This document shows, one piece after another, positions 50,468-59,685 of a DNA stretch of 64,000 nt. The translations under genes and the position numbers were made by a program. The notes below the pieces were generated by a model. It was given only the letters and a program-made list of their open reading frames with translations, had not been told where the DNA came from and ran no database searches. Position 1 is the first letter of the stretch. Each line of letters begins with the position of its first letter. This stretch comes from JAPSGB01 sp963775185 (GTDB lineage: Bacteria > Myxococcota_A > Polyangia > Polyangiales > Polyangiaceae), in the NCBI GenBank assembly GCA_963775185.1, contig CAVZIE010000031.1:744001-808000 (forward strand). The letters are read 5' to 3'.

Positions 50468-52936
50468 ATGAGCGACAACCCGCGCTTGACCTTACCGCCC
50501 GAGGGCGGTCTCGCCCTCGATCAGTCCGCGCTCGAGGAGAGTGTGCTGAACCACATCCAGCACACCCAGGGCAAGCACCCGAGCGCCGCCACCCTGCTCG
50601 ACCAGTTCATGTCGACGTCGCGTTCGGCGCGCGACCGCATGTTCGATCGCTGGACCCGCACCTGGAAGCGCTACGTGCGCGAGCGACCGAAGCGCGTCTA
50701 CTACCTGTCGATGGAGTACCTGCTCGGGCGGCTGCTCGAGGACGGCCTCTACAGCCTGGACATCCACCGGGGCATGCGCGCTGCTCTCGCCGAGCTCGAC
50801 ATGGACTTCGACCAGATCGTGGACCAGGAGCTGGACGCGGGCCTGGGCAACGGCGGCCTGGGGCGCCTCGCCGCGTGTTTTCTCGACTCCATGGCGACGC
50901 TGGGCATCTGCGGGATGGGCTACGGCATCCGCTACGAATACGGGATCTTCCGTCAGGACATCGTGGCCGGCGCGCAGATCGAGCGCCCCGACAACTGGCT
51001 GCGTCACGGCAACCCCTGGGAGGTTGCCCGGCCCGAGCGTCTGTACACCGTCCATTTCGGCGGCCGCGTGATCCAGTACACGGGCAGCGACGGGCGACTC
51101 GTGCACGAGTGGGTCGACGCCCAGGAAGTGTACGCGATGGCGTACGACATCCCGGTGCCGGGGTTCCGCAACGGCGTGGTCAACACGCTGCGCTTGTGGT
51201 CGGCGAAGGCTACCCGCGAGTTCGCCCTCGACTACTTCAACCGCGGCGACTACATCCGCGCCGTCGAGGAGAAGAGCGAGACCGAGAACATCACGCGCGT
51301 TCTCTACCCGAACGACAACCTGCTGGTCGGCAAGGAGCTCCGGTTGAAGCAGGAGTACTTCCTCGTCTCGGCGACGCTGCAGGACTCCCTCAGGCGGCAC
51401 CTGGACCTGCACCCCGACTTCAGCACGCTGCCGGACCAGGCGATCTTCCAGCTGAACGACACGCACCCGGCGCTCGCCATCGCCGAGCTGATGCGTCTCA
51501 TGACGGACGAGCACGGCGTCGCGTGGGACGCGGCGTGGGACATCACGCGGCGCTGCTTCGCGTACACGAATCACACGATCTTGCCCGAGGCGCTCGAGCG
51601 CTGGCCGGTGTGGCTGATGGAGCGCGTGCTGCCGCGGCATCTGCAGATCATCTACGACATCAACCAGCATTTCCTGAGCGAGGTCGCGGCCCGTTATCCC
51701 GGTGACGGCGGGCGGCTCTCGCGCATGTCGCTGATCGAGGAGGGGCCGGAGAAGAAGGTACGCATGGCCAACCTCGCTATCGTCGGCAGCCACAAGGTCA
51801 ACGGCGTCTCCGCGCTGCACTCGCAGTTGTTGCGCGAGCAGATCTTCCGCGATTTCGACGACATGTATCCCGGAAAATTCATCAACGTGACCAACGGCGT
51901 GACCCAGCGCCGTTGGCTCTTGAAGTGCAATCCGGAACTGTCCACGCTCGTGAGCTCGCGCATCGGCAGCGGCTGGGTCACCGATCTGGATCAGCTCGAG
52001 AAGCTCGTAGCCTTCGCCGACGACCCGGTGTTCGGCGCGGAGTGGCGCGCGGTCAAGCAGCAAAGGAAGCAGCAGCTCGCCGCGGCGCTCGGTGAGCAGC
52101 TCGGCATCGACATCGATCCGGCGCACCTGGTCGACTCCCACGTGAAGCGCTTCCACGAGTACAAGCGCCAGCTACTCAACATCCTGCACGTGGTGTCGCT
52201 GTACCTCCGGTTGCGCGCGCGGCCGACCCGCGATGCCGTCCCGCGCACCTTCATCTTCAGCGGCAAGGCCGCCCCCGGCTACGACATGGCCAAGCGCATC
52301 CTGCACTTGATCAACTCCGTGGCCGCGGCCGTCGACGCCGATCTTGCCGTGCGCGATCTGTTGCGTGTCGCGTTCGTGCCGAACTACGGCGTCACGCTGG
52401 CCGAGCTGATCATTCCGGCCAGCGACATCTCCGAGCAGATCTCGACCGCCGGTACCGAGGCGTCTGGCACCGGCAACATGAAGTTCGCGCTGAATGGCGC
52501 GCTCACCCTCGGCACGCTCGACGGCGCGAACATCGAGATCAAGGAGGCCGTCGGCGAGGAGAACATGTTCCTGTTCGGGCTCGACGCCCAGGGTGTGGCG
52601 GCGTGCCGGCGCGGCGGCTACTCGCCGATCGCGATCTACCAGTCGGATCCGGAGCTTCGCGCCGCCGTCGACGCCATCGGTGGCGGCCTGTTCTCGCCCG
52701 ACGAGCCGACGCGCTTCCGCCCGATCGTGGACTCGCTGCTGCGCGGCGGTGACCCGTACCTCGTGCTCGCCGACTTCCGCAGCTACGCCGCCTGCCAGCG
52801 CACGGTGGAGGCGGCCTACCGCGATCAAGCGACCTGGACGCGCCGTTCGATCCTCAACGTCGCGCACATGGGGCGCTTCTCGAGCGATCGCAGCATCGCG
52901 ACCTACGCGAATGAGATCTGGGGAGTGAATGTCTGA
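50468..52936 (+). CDS. glgP: Glycogen/starch phosphorylase
   Basis: 822 residues, the length of GT35 phosphorylases. YYLSMEYLLGRLLEDGLY, AGLGNGGLGRLAACFLDSMA and KVNGVSALHSQLL are family hallmarks. The PLP-binding Lys672 lies in EASGTGNMKFALNG. It cleaves alpha-1,4-glucan with phosphate, yielding glucose 1-phosphate, in the cytoplasm. Start ATG 50468. Unlike typical glg operons it stands alone; the only other glycogen gene trace is the GlgB relic at 37511. Confidence 0.97.
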   Translation: MSDNPRLTLPPEGGLALDQSALEESVLNHIQHTQGKHPSAATLLDQFMSTSRSARDRMFDRWTRTWKRYVRERPKRVYYLSMEYLLGRLLEDGLYSLDIHRGMRAALAELDMDFDQIVDQELDAGLGNGGLGRLAACFLDSMATLGICGMGYGIRYEYGIFRQDIVAGAQIERPDNWLRHGNPWEVARPERLYTVHFGGRVIQYTGSDGRLVHEWVDAQEVYAMAYDIPVPGFRNGVVNTLRLWSAKATREFALDYFNRGDYIRAVEEKSETENITRVLYPNDNLLVGKELRLKQEYFLVSATLQDSLRRHLDLHPDFSTLPDQAIFQLNDTHPALAIAELMRLMTDEHGVAWDAAWDITRRCFAYTNHTILPEALERWPVWLMERVLPRHLQIIYDINQHFLSEVAARYPGDGGRLSRMSLIEEGPEKKVRMANLAIVGSHKVNGVSALHSQLLREQIFRDFDDMYPGKFINVTNGVTQRRWLLKCNPELSTLVSSRIGSGWVTDLDQLEKLVAFADDPVFGAEWRAVKQQRKQQLAAALGEQLGIDIDPAHLVDSHVKRFHEYKRQLLNILHVVSLYLRLRARPTRDAVPRTFIFSGKAAPGYDMAKRILHLINSVAAAVDADLAVRDLLRVAFVPNYGVTLAELIIPASDISEQISTAGTEASGTGNMKFALNGALTLGTLDGANIEIKEAVGEENMFLFGLDAQGVAACRRGGYSPIAIYQSDPELRAAVDAIGGGLFSPDEPTRFRPIVDSLLRGGDPYLVLADFRSYAACQRTVEAAYRDQATWTRRSILNVAHMGRFSSDRSIATYANEIWGVNV

Positions 52937-52990
52937 TCGGCGCGGCCGGCGGCGCGGGTAGGGGCGCGTCGCGGGACGCCGCTCGGCCGC

Positions 52991-53017
52991 GGGGTTCCGC
53001 GACGGACCGGCAACCCC
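52991..53017 (-). repeat. Dispersed palindromic repeat, single copy
   Basis: TTCCGCGACGGACCGGCA flanked by GGGG and ACCCC, in the gap after glgP. It differs from the consensus at one core base. Confidence 0.5.
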
Positions 53018-53032
53018 TCCTCCTTGAGCGGA

Positions 53033-55990
53033 TCACACCGGGTCGCGGTGCTTCAGGATGATCAGGATGATGATGAGCAGGGCGACCATCATCCCGGCGA
53101 GGACCGCGGCGGGCAGCCAGATCTGGTCGTAGTGGACGAAGCCCCAGGCGCCGTTGAAGTCCGTGCCCGCGATCTGCGCCGTCGCGCATTTGAAGTGTCC
53201 GGCGGCGACGAAGTTGTCGGGCGCGGTCAGCGAGGGCTTGCCGACGTCGAGGACCCAGGCCGGGTCGCCGGCGATGGCCATGCGCTCCTGCGCGACGACG
53301 CCCTCGAAGCCCCAGCGCGCGGGCATGACGTACATCGGCCACTCGAGCAGCGGGTTGGTGGTCATGGGGACCATCAGCCCGCCGAGCACGACCTGCGGGA
53401 TCAGGAAGATCGGCGTGAGCGCCATTGCCGCTTCCGAGCTCTCGACCATGGTGCTGAGGAACAGGCCGAGCGCGACCGAGTTCATCGCCACCGCGATCAA
53501 GACCGTCAGCTCGATCACGAAGGCTTGCGGGCCGCCGTTGAAGCCGAGCGAGAAGAACACGATCGCCAGCAGCACCGTGCACTGGATGATGCAGAAGATG
53601 CTGAGCAGCAGGAATTTCGAGAAGACGTAGTTGAACAGCCCCAGGTTAACCATGCGCTCGCGCAGATAGATCGCGCGTTCGCTGACGATCTCCCGCGCGG
53701 CGTTGCTGGTGCCGAACCACACCGCGCTGACGACCAGGAAGAAGATCGCGCCGGAGTGATCCGACGTGGTCTTCATGTTCTGCAGCATGTTGTTGGTGCT
53801 GTCGCCGAGGCCGCCGCCGCGGCGCGCCAGCTCCTGCAGCGCGCCCAGGCACCAGTACGGGATGGCGTCTTTCTGGCCGCCGAACACCAGGGCGAGCAAG
53901 ACGCCGATGATCGGCGCTTGCGCCAGCATGATCACGGTGCCGCTGACGTCGCGCACCTTGACGCGGAAATAGCGGGAGAAGAGCAGGCCGAACTGGCCGG
54001 AGGTGTTGCCGCGACCGCGCGGGACGCCCTGCGTCTGCGACCCCGTACCGACCGAGCGGCGCCCGGAGAACATCTTCTGGAAGATCGGGTTCTGCGGGTT
54101 GAAGAACTCCGCGTTCCACTCGCGGGCGGCCTGCTGGCGCGCGGCGCCGCGCTGCACGTACGGGTTCTGTGCGCGCATCGCCTCGAAGATCGGCCGCTCG
54201 CGCTGGTTCAACATGTCGAACATGTCGCGCGGGTTGTCGACGTCGTTCGCCTTGCCCTGGCGTTGGAGGAACGAACCAAAGAACGAGTATCCGTCCTTGG
54301 TCGGACCGTAGAAGATCGGAATGCCGCCTTGGCCGAGGATCAGCGCGAGGTTGAACTTCTCGAACTCGTCCTTCGCGGGCTGGTGGATGGTGCAGATGAT
54401 CGTCTTGCCGGTGTTCTTCGCGAGCTCGGCCAGGAGCTGCACCAGCGCCGTCGTGTCGTCCGCGGCAAGGCCGCTGGTCGGCTCGTCGAGGAACATGATG
54501 ACCGGGTCGGTCACGAGCTCCATGGCGATGTTCACGCGCTTGCGCTGACCGCCCGACAGGATCTTCTTCTCGGGCTTGCCGATCTGGAGGTGCGCGACGC
54601 CCTCGAGACCGAGCTGTGCGAGCGTGGTCTGCACGCGCCGGTTGATCTCTTCCTCCGAGTAGTCGGGCGGCAGACGGAACTTGGCGCTGTAGCGCACGGC
54701 CTCGTACACCGTGAGCTCGGGGTGGACGATGTCGTCCTGCGGCACGTAGCCGATCGACCCGCGCAGGGCGTCGTAGATCGCGTACAGGTCCTCGCCGTTG
54801 ATGCGGACCTGGCCCGCGCTCGGCGGGAGGTAGCCGTTCAGCGTCAAGAGCAAGGTCGTCTTGCCCGCGCCGCTGGGGCCCATGAGCGCGATCAGGTCGC
54901 CGGGCAGAGCCTTGAAGCTGATGTGATCGAGCAGCGTCTTCAGCTCGCTCGGGTTGTCGCGGTCCGGGACCTGCAGCACCAGATCCCACGCCTCGATCTC
55001 GTAGAGTGGGCGGCCCGTCCAGTTCGCCGAGTCCTCGACGATGACTTCGACTTGCTGATCCTGGACCTGGATCAACAGCGGCATCGGGCCGATGAAGACC
55101 TTCTCGCCGTTCTGGACCGGAACGCGCTGGCCGGGCGGGATGCGCTGGCCGCGGACGTAGGTGCCGTTGGAGCTGCCGCGATCCTCGAGGAACAGCTGGC
55201 CGCCGACCTGATGGAGCAACGCGTGCTTGCTGGAAACCTGCGCGTGGTCGATCTTGATGTCGTTGTCCGGCGTTCGGCCGATGCTCTTCGCGCTCGCCCC
55301 GCCTTGGCCGCCGAACTGCAGCTGACCGATCACCGTCTTGTGCTTGCGCCCGCCGCCCGCCGGCGCCGGGGCCGCGCCGCCCGGCGCGACGGCAGGTGGC
55401 GCGTGCGGTGCCGGTGCGGGCGCGCCGCCGCCCGACAACACCTGGGCGAGTTGGATCGCGAGCTGCGCCGGCACGGGGACGGGCCCGAACGCGATCAGCG
55501 CGCCCGCGTCGATGGCACGCGGCTGCTCGGGGGCGAGTCGCTCCTGTCCGAGCCACGTGCCGCTGGTCGAGCCGTGGTCGACGACGGTGAGCGGCTGCGT
55601 CGAGAGGCTCGCGTGCCGCCCGGAGACGCCCGGGTGCTGGATCACGATGTTGGCCTGCGCCGCGTCGCGACCGAACACGACCGTGCCGGGCGTGACCGGC
55701 GCGTTGCCGCGCGCCATCAGCATCAGGGCGATCGCCGGGTGCGTCGTGGCAAGCGGCGTCTGGCCGATGACGATCTGGGCGCGGAAATCGAACGGCGTGG
55801 TCGAGCCGGGCGCGACGGGTTGGCCGTTGATCGTCGTCTGGCCCGTGCCCCCGTCGATGAACAGCAGCGTGCCGCCGCCCTGGTGCACGATGCGGGCGTG
55901 CTCGGCGGCGACGCCGGGGCCGCCCAGCCGGATGTCGCAGGCCGGGGCGCTGCCGATCGCGATCGTCTGCTTGCCAAAGCCCGTTATCAT
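53033..55990 (-). CDS. ABC transporter with three N-terminal FHA domains
   Basis: 985 residues from ATG 55990. FHA 1 (about 6-90) has a degenerate IGSAPACDI...AAEH. FHA 2 (about 100-165) has FGRDAAQANI...SGRH. FHA 3 (about 245-320), after a Pro/Ala linker, has IGRTPDNDIKI...SSKH with STSGT/SSNGT loops. The ATPase follows: Walker A GPSGAGKT near 370, Q-loop YVPQDD, LSGGQRKR and IMFLDEPTSGL. The last 300 residues hold about six to seven spans of an ABC-2 (ABCG-like) permease. It resembles M. tuberculosis Rv1747, whose two FHA domains are controlled by kinase PknF. Last gene of a four-gene operon. Confidence 0.93.
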   Translation of the reverse strand: MITGFGKQTIAIGSAPACDIRLGGPGVAAEHARIVHQGGGTLLFIDGGTGQTTINGQPVAPGSTTPFDFRAQIVIGQTPLATTHPAIALMLMARGNAPVTPGTVVFGRDAAQANIVIQHPGVSGRHASLSTQPLTVVDHGSTSGTWLGQERLAPEQPRAIDAGALIAFGPVPVPAQLAIQLAQVLSGGGAPAPAPHAPPAVAPGGAAPAPAGGGRKHKTVIGQLQFGGQGGASAKSIGRTPDNDIKIDHAQVSSKHALLHQVGGQLFLEDRGSSNGTYVRGQRIPPGQRVPVQNGEKVFIGPMPLLIQVQDQQVEVIVEDSANWTGRPLYEIEAWDLVLQVPDRDNPSELKTLLDHISFKALPGDLIALMGPSGAGKTTLLLTLNGYLPPSAGQVRINGEDLYAIYDALRGSIGYVPQDDIVHPELTVYEAVRYSAKFRLPPDYSEEEINRRVQTTLAQLGLEGVAHLQIGKPEKKILSGGQRKRVNIAMELVTDPVIMFLDEPTSGLAADDTTALVQLLAELAKNTGKTIICTIHQPAKDEFEKFNLALILGQGGIPIFYGPTKDGYSFFGSFLQRQGKANDVDNPRDMFDMLNQRERPIFEAMRAQNPYVQRGAARQQAAREWNAEFFNPQNPIFQKMFSGRRSVGTGSQTQGVPRGRGNTSGQFGLLFSRYFRVKVRDVSGTVIMLAQAPIIGVLLALVFGGQKDAIPYWCLGALQELARRGGGLGDSTNNMLQNMKTTSDHSGAIFFLVVSAVWFGTSNAAREIVSERAIYLRERMVNLGLFNYVFSKFLLLSIFCIIQCTVLLAIVFFSLGFNGGPQAFVIELTVLIAVAMNSVALGLFLSTMVESSEAAMALTPIFLIPQVVLGGLMVPMTTNPLLEWPMYVMPARWGFEGVVAQERMAIAGDPAWVLDVGKPSLTAPDNFVAAGHFKCATAQIAGTDFNGAWGFVHYDQIWLPAAVLAGMMVALLIIILIILKHRDPV

Positions 55991-56046
55991 CGTGGTACCG
56001 GTCGAATAGCCCAGCGCGGCCGACGGCCGCAAGCGTGGGATGCCTG

Positions 56047-57333
56047 TCAGGGGTCGACTGCGGGGATCGCAGTAGTGGCGTCGGGGCTCGCGTCCATGCC
56101 CGCATCGCGCTCCGCGCCCGCATCGCGCCTGTGTGGATGGTCGTGGCGCGGTTCCGGCGGCGTCGGTTCGGGTTGGAGTACAGTCACCGGTTGTGCCGCC
56201 GATCGGGCCGGTTCGGGCGGGGGCGGCGGCACATCCGCGTCGTCGTGCGTCGGCTTGAACGCGCCGCTCAGCCACCAGGCGACCACGGCGACGACGATCA
56301 GACCCGCGACGATCGCCGCGCCCACGACGTACAGGCGTCCGGATTGGCTGCGATGCGCCGGCATCGCCTCCGGCGGCTCCGTGGCGGGCAATCGCGGCAT
56401 CGCGCCCGGCTCGGTCGTGCGCTCGACCCGCGCCGGCTCGTCGAGGAGCGTCGGTGCCGGGTGAGCGCCCGGCGCGTCGACGAAGGTGGGACCCGGGCGG
56501 CCGCCGAACGGCACCGTGCCGGGCGGCGGCTCGTCCACGATCGTGGGGTCGTCGTCCCGGTGCGGCGTCTGGACGACGCGCACCACGTGCACCGTGATGT
56601 TGTCGTAGCCGCCGCGCTCGTTCGCGAGGTCGACCAGCGCCCGGCACACGAGCTCCGGCCCGCCGGCGATGCGCTCGGCGACGATCGGGCCGATCTCGGC
56701 GTCGCTCACGAGATCCGTGAGGCCGTCCGTCGCGAGCACGAGCACGTCGTCGGGGCGCAACGCGAGCGCGGCGGGCCGCAGCTCGACCTCCACCTCGGCC
56801 CGCATGCCGAGCGCGCGCGTGATCTTGTTCGCCTCGGGGTGGACCGCGGCCTCCTCGGGCGTCAAGACGCCCGCGTCGACCATCTGCTGCACCATCGAAT
56901 GGTCGCGCGTTACCCGGTGCGCCTGGGCGTCGCGTACCAGGTACATGCGCGAGTCGCCGACGTGGGCGATCTCCGCGCCGCCCTCGTGGATCAGCGCCGC
57001 GACGCAGGTCGAGCCCGGACGGAGCTCCGCGGGCTGGTCGCCGCCCACCGCGAACACCGCGCGGCCCGCGGCTTCGACAGCGGCGACAAGCAGGGGGCCC
57101 GCGACGGTGCCGGGCGGCGCGCGGTCGACTTCGGCGACGATCGCGCGTACCGCCGCCTCGCTGGCCTCGCGCCCGCCGGCGTGGCCGCCCATGCCGTCGC
57201 ACACCACGACCAGGTGACCGTGGGTCGACGCCGCGTACGCCGTCGAGTCCTCATTGACCTGTTTCGCCGGATCGCGTCCAGGGTCGCTGAGGTCGGCGAC
57301 GTCGACGACGACGCCGCGTAGGTCGCGTTGCAA
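56047..57333 (-). CDS. PP2C-type Ser/Thr phosphatase with membrane anchor
   Basis: 428 residues. The catalytic domain (about 1-260) has the PP2C metal motifs: NEDSTAY, VVCDGMGGHAGG, GSTCVAAL, IAHVGDSRMYL, VLATDGLTDLV and GGYDNITVHVV. After a Pro-rich segment with TIVDEPPPGTV-like threonines, a membrane span lies at about 330-352 (VVGAAIVAGLIVVAVVAWWL), followed by a Pro/Asp/His-rich tail. It would remove phosphate from threonines read by the FHA proteins beside it. Start ATG 57333 (MQRDLRGVVV). Gaps of 15 and 56 bases to its neighbours support one operon. Confidence 0.93.
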   Translation of the reverse strand: MQRDLRGVVVDVADLSDPGRDPAKQVNEDSTAYAASTHGHLVVVCDGMGGHAGGREASEAAVRAIVAEVDRAPPGTVAGPLLVAAVEAAGRAVFAVGGDQPAELRPGSTCVAALIHEGGAEIAHVGDSRMYLVRDAQAHRVTRDHSMVQQMVDAGVLTPEEAAVHPEANKITRALGMRAEVEVELRPAALALRPDDVLVLATDGLTDLVSDAEIGPIVAERIAGGPELVCRALVDLANERGGYDNITVHVVRVVQTPHRDDDPTIVDEPPPGTVPFGGRPGPTFVDAPGAHPAPTLLDEPARVERTTEPGAMPRLPATEPPEAMPAHRSQSGRLYVVGAAIVAGLIVVAVVAWWLSGAFKPTHDDADVPPPPPEPARSAAQPVTVLQPEPTPPEPRHDHPHRRDAGAERDAGMDASPDATTAIPAVDP

Positions 57334-57348
57334 CGCGCGCTCCCCGGG

Positions 57349-59661
57349 TTACTCCAACCGCACGTTGAACTCGACCGGGCCGAAGCGCACGAGCGAGCCG
57401 TTCGGCACGGGAGTCCACGTGCCCGGCGGAAGCCGGTTGCCGTTGACCATGGTGCCGTTGTTGCTGTTCTCGTCGCGCACGACGAGCTGTCCGCCGTCGA
57501 GACGCATCGTCGCGTGGACGCCCGAGATGCGCGGTTCCGTGAGCAGGATCCCGCACTGGGCGCCGTCGCGCCCGGCCTTCATGTCGACGCCGGGGACGAT
57601 CGTGAACACGCCGGCCGCGCCTTGCAGCGTAGCGCGCGTCGCGGCGCCGCCGGCCGGGGCGGCGTACGGATTCGGCGGCGCGGCGGCGGGCGCCGGCGCA
57701 CCGCCGCCGAAGCCGGGCTGTGCGCCTTGTCCGCCGTACATGAACTCGGGACTCACGGCCGCAGGCTGGGCAGGCGCGGGAGGTGCCGGGGGCGGCGCCC
57801 CGTAGCCGCCCGGCGAAGGCCCGGCGGGCGGCGCCCCGTAACCGCCCGGCGGAGGCCCGGCGGGTGGCGCCCCGTAGCCGCCGCCGCCGTAGCCGCCTGC
57901 GACGATCGGCGCGGGCGGCGGTGCGCCGCCGCCGCCGCCGCGCTTCTTGCCGCCGCTGCGCACGATCACCACGATCAGCAGCGCGACGACCACGGCCGCG
58001 AACAGGCCGAGCAGCACGATCATGGTCGGGAACGGCGCGCTGGACGCCTTGAGCTGCAACAGGCTGTCGGAGGTGACGCCGCTCGTGCGGTGCGCCTTGT
58101 TGTCGTAGAGGACGAGCCGAACGACCGCTTGCGAGCCCGAGCCCTGGAGGATCTTGTCCTTGTCGGGCGCCTTGAAGCGCACGAACGTGTCGCTCGCTTC
58201 GACGGACTCGCCCTTCATGCCCATCGCGATCAGCTGCTGCTGTGTGCGCTTGGCTTTCTCGATGTCCGCACCGCCGAGCGCGGCCGGGACCTGCTGCCCA
58301 GACGGCAGGAAATAGACTTCGGCGCGGGTCTTCTCTCCGCCCCAGCAGAAGTTGCCGTACACCGTGAACTCGCCGCCCGGAAACACCGGATTGTCCTTCG
58401 CGCGGTCCTGCGTGTACTGGACGTTGATGTCGAGCGGCCACGTGGAGGGGTCGATGCCGACGGGCACGTCCTTGAACGTGTTGTCGCCGAGGATCGGCGG
58501 CTTGACGTTGTTGAAGACGAGCTTGAACGTCTGCGTCACCGAGGGCGCGATGCACGACACGCGCCACTTGATCAGGTTCATCTTGCTGAAGCGCGTGCGC
58601 ACCGCGCTGACGATGGCCGCGGCGTGCGAGTCGCCGTGCCCGGCCTGCAGCACCGTGAAGAACCCGCCAATCTCGGGGTTGGCCAGGTTCTGCATGAAGT
58701 CGCGCGAGTTCTGCTTGAACTCGTCGTACGTGCTGTACGGCACGTAGACGCTGATGACCGGAACCGGCGCCTTGGGCAGCGCCGTGTTGTCCTCCGGGAA
58801 GCGGCCGCCGGTCAGATACTGGGATATCTGCAGCGCGCCCGGCCCGGTCGTCATCGGGTCGGTGCCGCCGAAGCCGTCGGACAGCACCACCATCGCCTGG
58901 TGCAGCGGCACCGTGACGCCCTCGCCGACGTTGCCGAGCGACTTGAAGCCGTCCGTGGCGGCTTGCTTGATGATCGTCGCCAACGACCGGTTACGACCCT
59001 GCGACGAATACGTCGACGTCACCGAGTTGACGAGCGAGGAGGCGCTCGCCTTTTGCGCCGCCGTCGTCCACTTCGAGTCCTTCACGACCTGGCGGTCGTT
59101 GAAGAACATCACGTCGACGATGTCGCCCGGACCCATGCTGTCGATGAAGCGCAGCGCCAGGGTGCGCGCGTCCGTCAGGCCGCTGCCCATGCGCCGATCG
59201 GCGTCGATCAGGATCAACCAGGCGGTGCCCACGCCGGGCTGGCGCTGGCTGTCGCCCCAGTTGGCCTTGCTAACGAACTTCGCCGGCAGATCCGTCCCGT
59301 CCACCGTCACCGTGAAGATCGCGTTCTGGTCCGGGAACGGGAACGGCGTGTACAGCGCGTACGGCTTCTCGAGCGCGTTGCTCATGCAATCGAACTCGGC
59401 GTTGCCGCGAAGCGACGCGCACGGCGCGATCGCGTCGCTGACGCGCTTCGACTGCACGACTTCGACGACGCTCGTCAGGATCGGATCGCCGCTCTCCTGG
59501 CTCGTGCGCGGGTCGATGCGCAGGATGTGGGCCTCGGGAGCGGCGACGGCGCGCTGTGCCGTGGCGAGTACCAGCAGCAGCGCCGCCAGCGCGAGCCACA
59601 TGAACCGGGAACCACAGCGGGAACGAGAACGGGAGAATTGGGAAGGTCGCATCGCGGTCAT
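57349..59661 (-). CDS. VWA-domain membrane protein with C-terminal FHA domain
   Basis: About 770 residues from ATG 59661 (GTG 59682 is possible). Signal or anchor (FMWLALAALLLVLATAQ), then a VWA-like domain (about 140-350) with a MIDAS-like but degenerate LILIDADRRMGSG and DVMFFNDRQVV. A second beta-rich region follows. A membrane span (about 560-582, MIVLLGLFAAVVVALLIVVI) leads to a Pro/Gly-rich linker. The C-terminal cytosolic FHA domain (about 690-770) shows GRDGAQC, ISGVHATM and SNNGTMVNGN. It likely couples an outside adhesion/assembly module to phosphothreonine signalling inside. Second gene of the operon. Confidence 0.88.
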   Translation of the reverse strand: MTAMRPSQFSRSRSRCGSRFMWLALAALLLVLATAQRAVAAPEAHILRIDPRTSQESGDPILTSVVEVVQSKRVSDAIAPCASLRGNAEFDCMSNALEKPYALYTPFPFPDQNAIFTVTVDGTDLPAKFVSKANWGDSQRQPGVGTAWLILIDADRRMGSGLTDARTLALRFIDSMGPGDIVDVMFFNDRQVVKDSKWTTAAQKASASSLVNSVTSTYSSQGRNRSLATIIKQAATDGFKSLGNVGEGVTVPLHQAMVVLSDGFGGTDPMTTGPGALQISQYLTGGRFPEDNTALPKAPVPVISVYVPYSTYDEFKQNSRDFMQNLANPEIGGFFTVLQAGHGDSHAAAIVSAVRTRFSKMNLIKWRVSCIAPSVTQTFKLVFNNVKPPILGDNTFKDVPVGIDPSTWPLDINVQYTQDRAKDNPVFPGGEFTVYGNFCWGGEKTRAEVYFLPSGQQVPAALGGADIEKAKRTQQQLIAMGMKGESVEASDTFVRFKAPDKDKILQGSGSQAVVRLVLYDNKAHRTSGVTSDSLLQLKASSAPFPTMIVLLGLFAAVVVALLIVVIVRSGGKKRGGGGGAPPPAPIVAGGYGGGGYGAPPAGPPPGGYGAPPAGPSPGGYGAPPPAPPAPAQPAAVSPEFMYGGQGAQPGFGGGAPAPAAAPPNPYAAPAGGAATRATLQGAAGVFTIVPGVDMKAGRDGAQCGILLTEPRISGVHATMRLDGGQLVVRDENSNNGTMVNGNRLPPGTWTPVPNGSLVRFGPVEFNVRLE

Positions 59662-59685
59662 CTCGTGTGGAGGGGAGGGCACGCT

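Noticed and set aside
57349..57400. Rho-independent terminators at operon ends
   Set aside because: GC-rich stems are everywhere, but none I inspected is followed by a T run, so no terminator is claimed.
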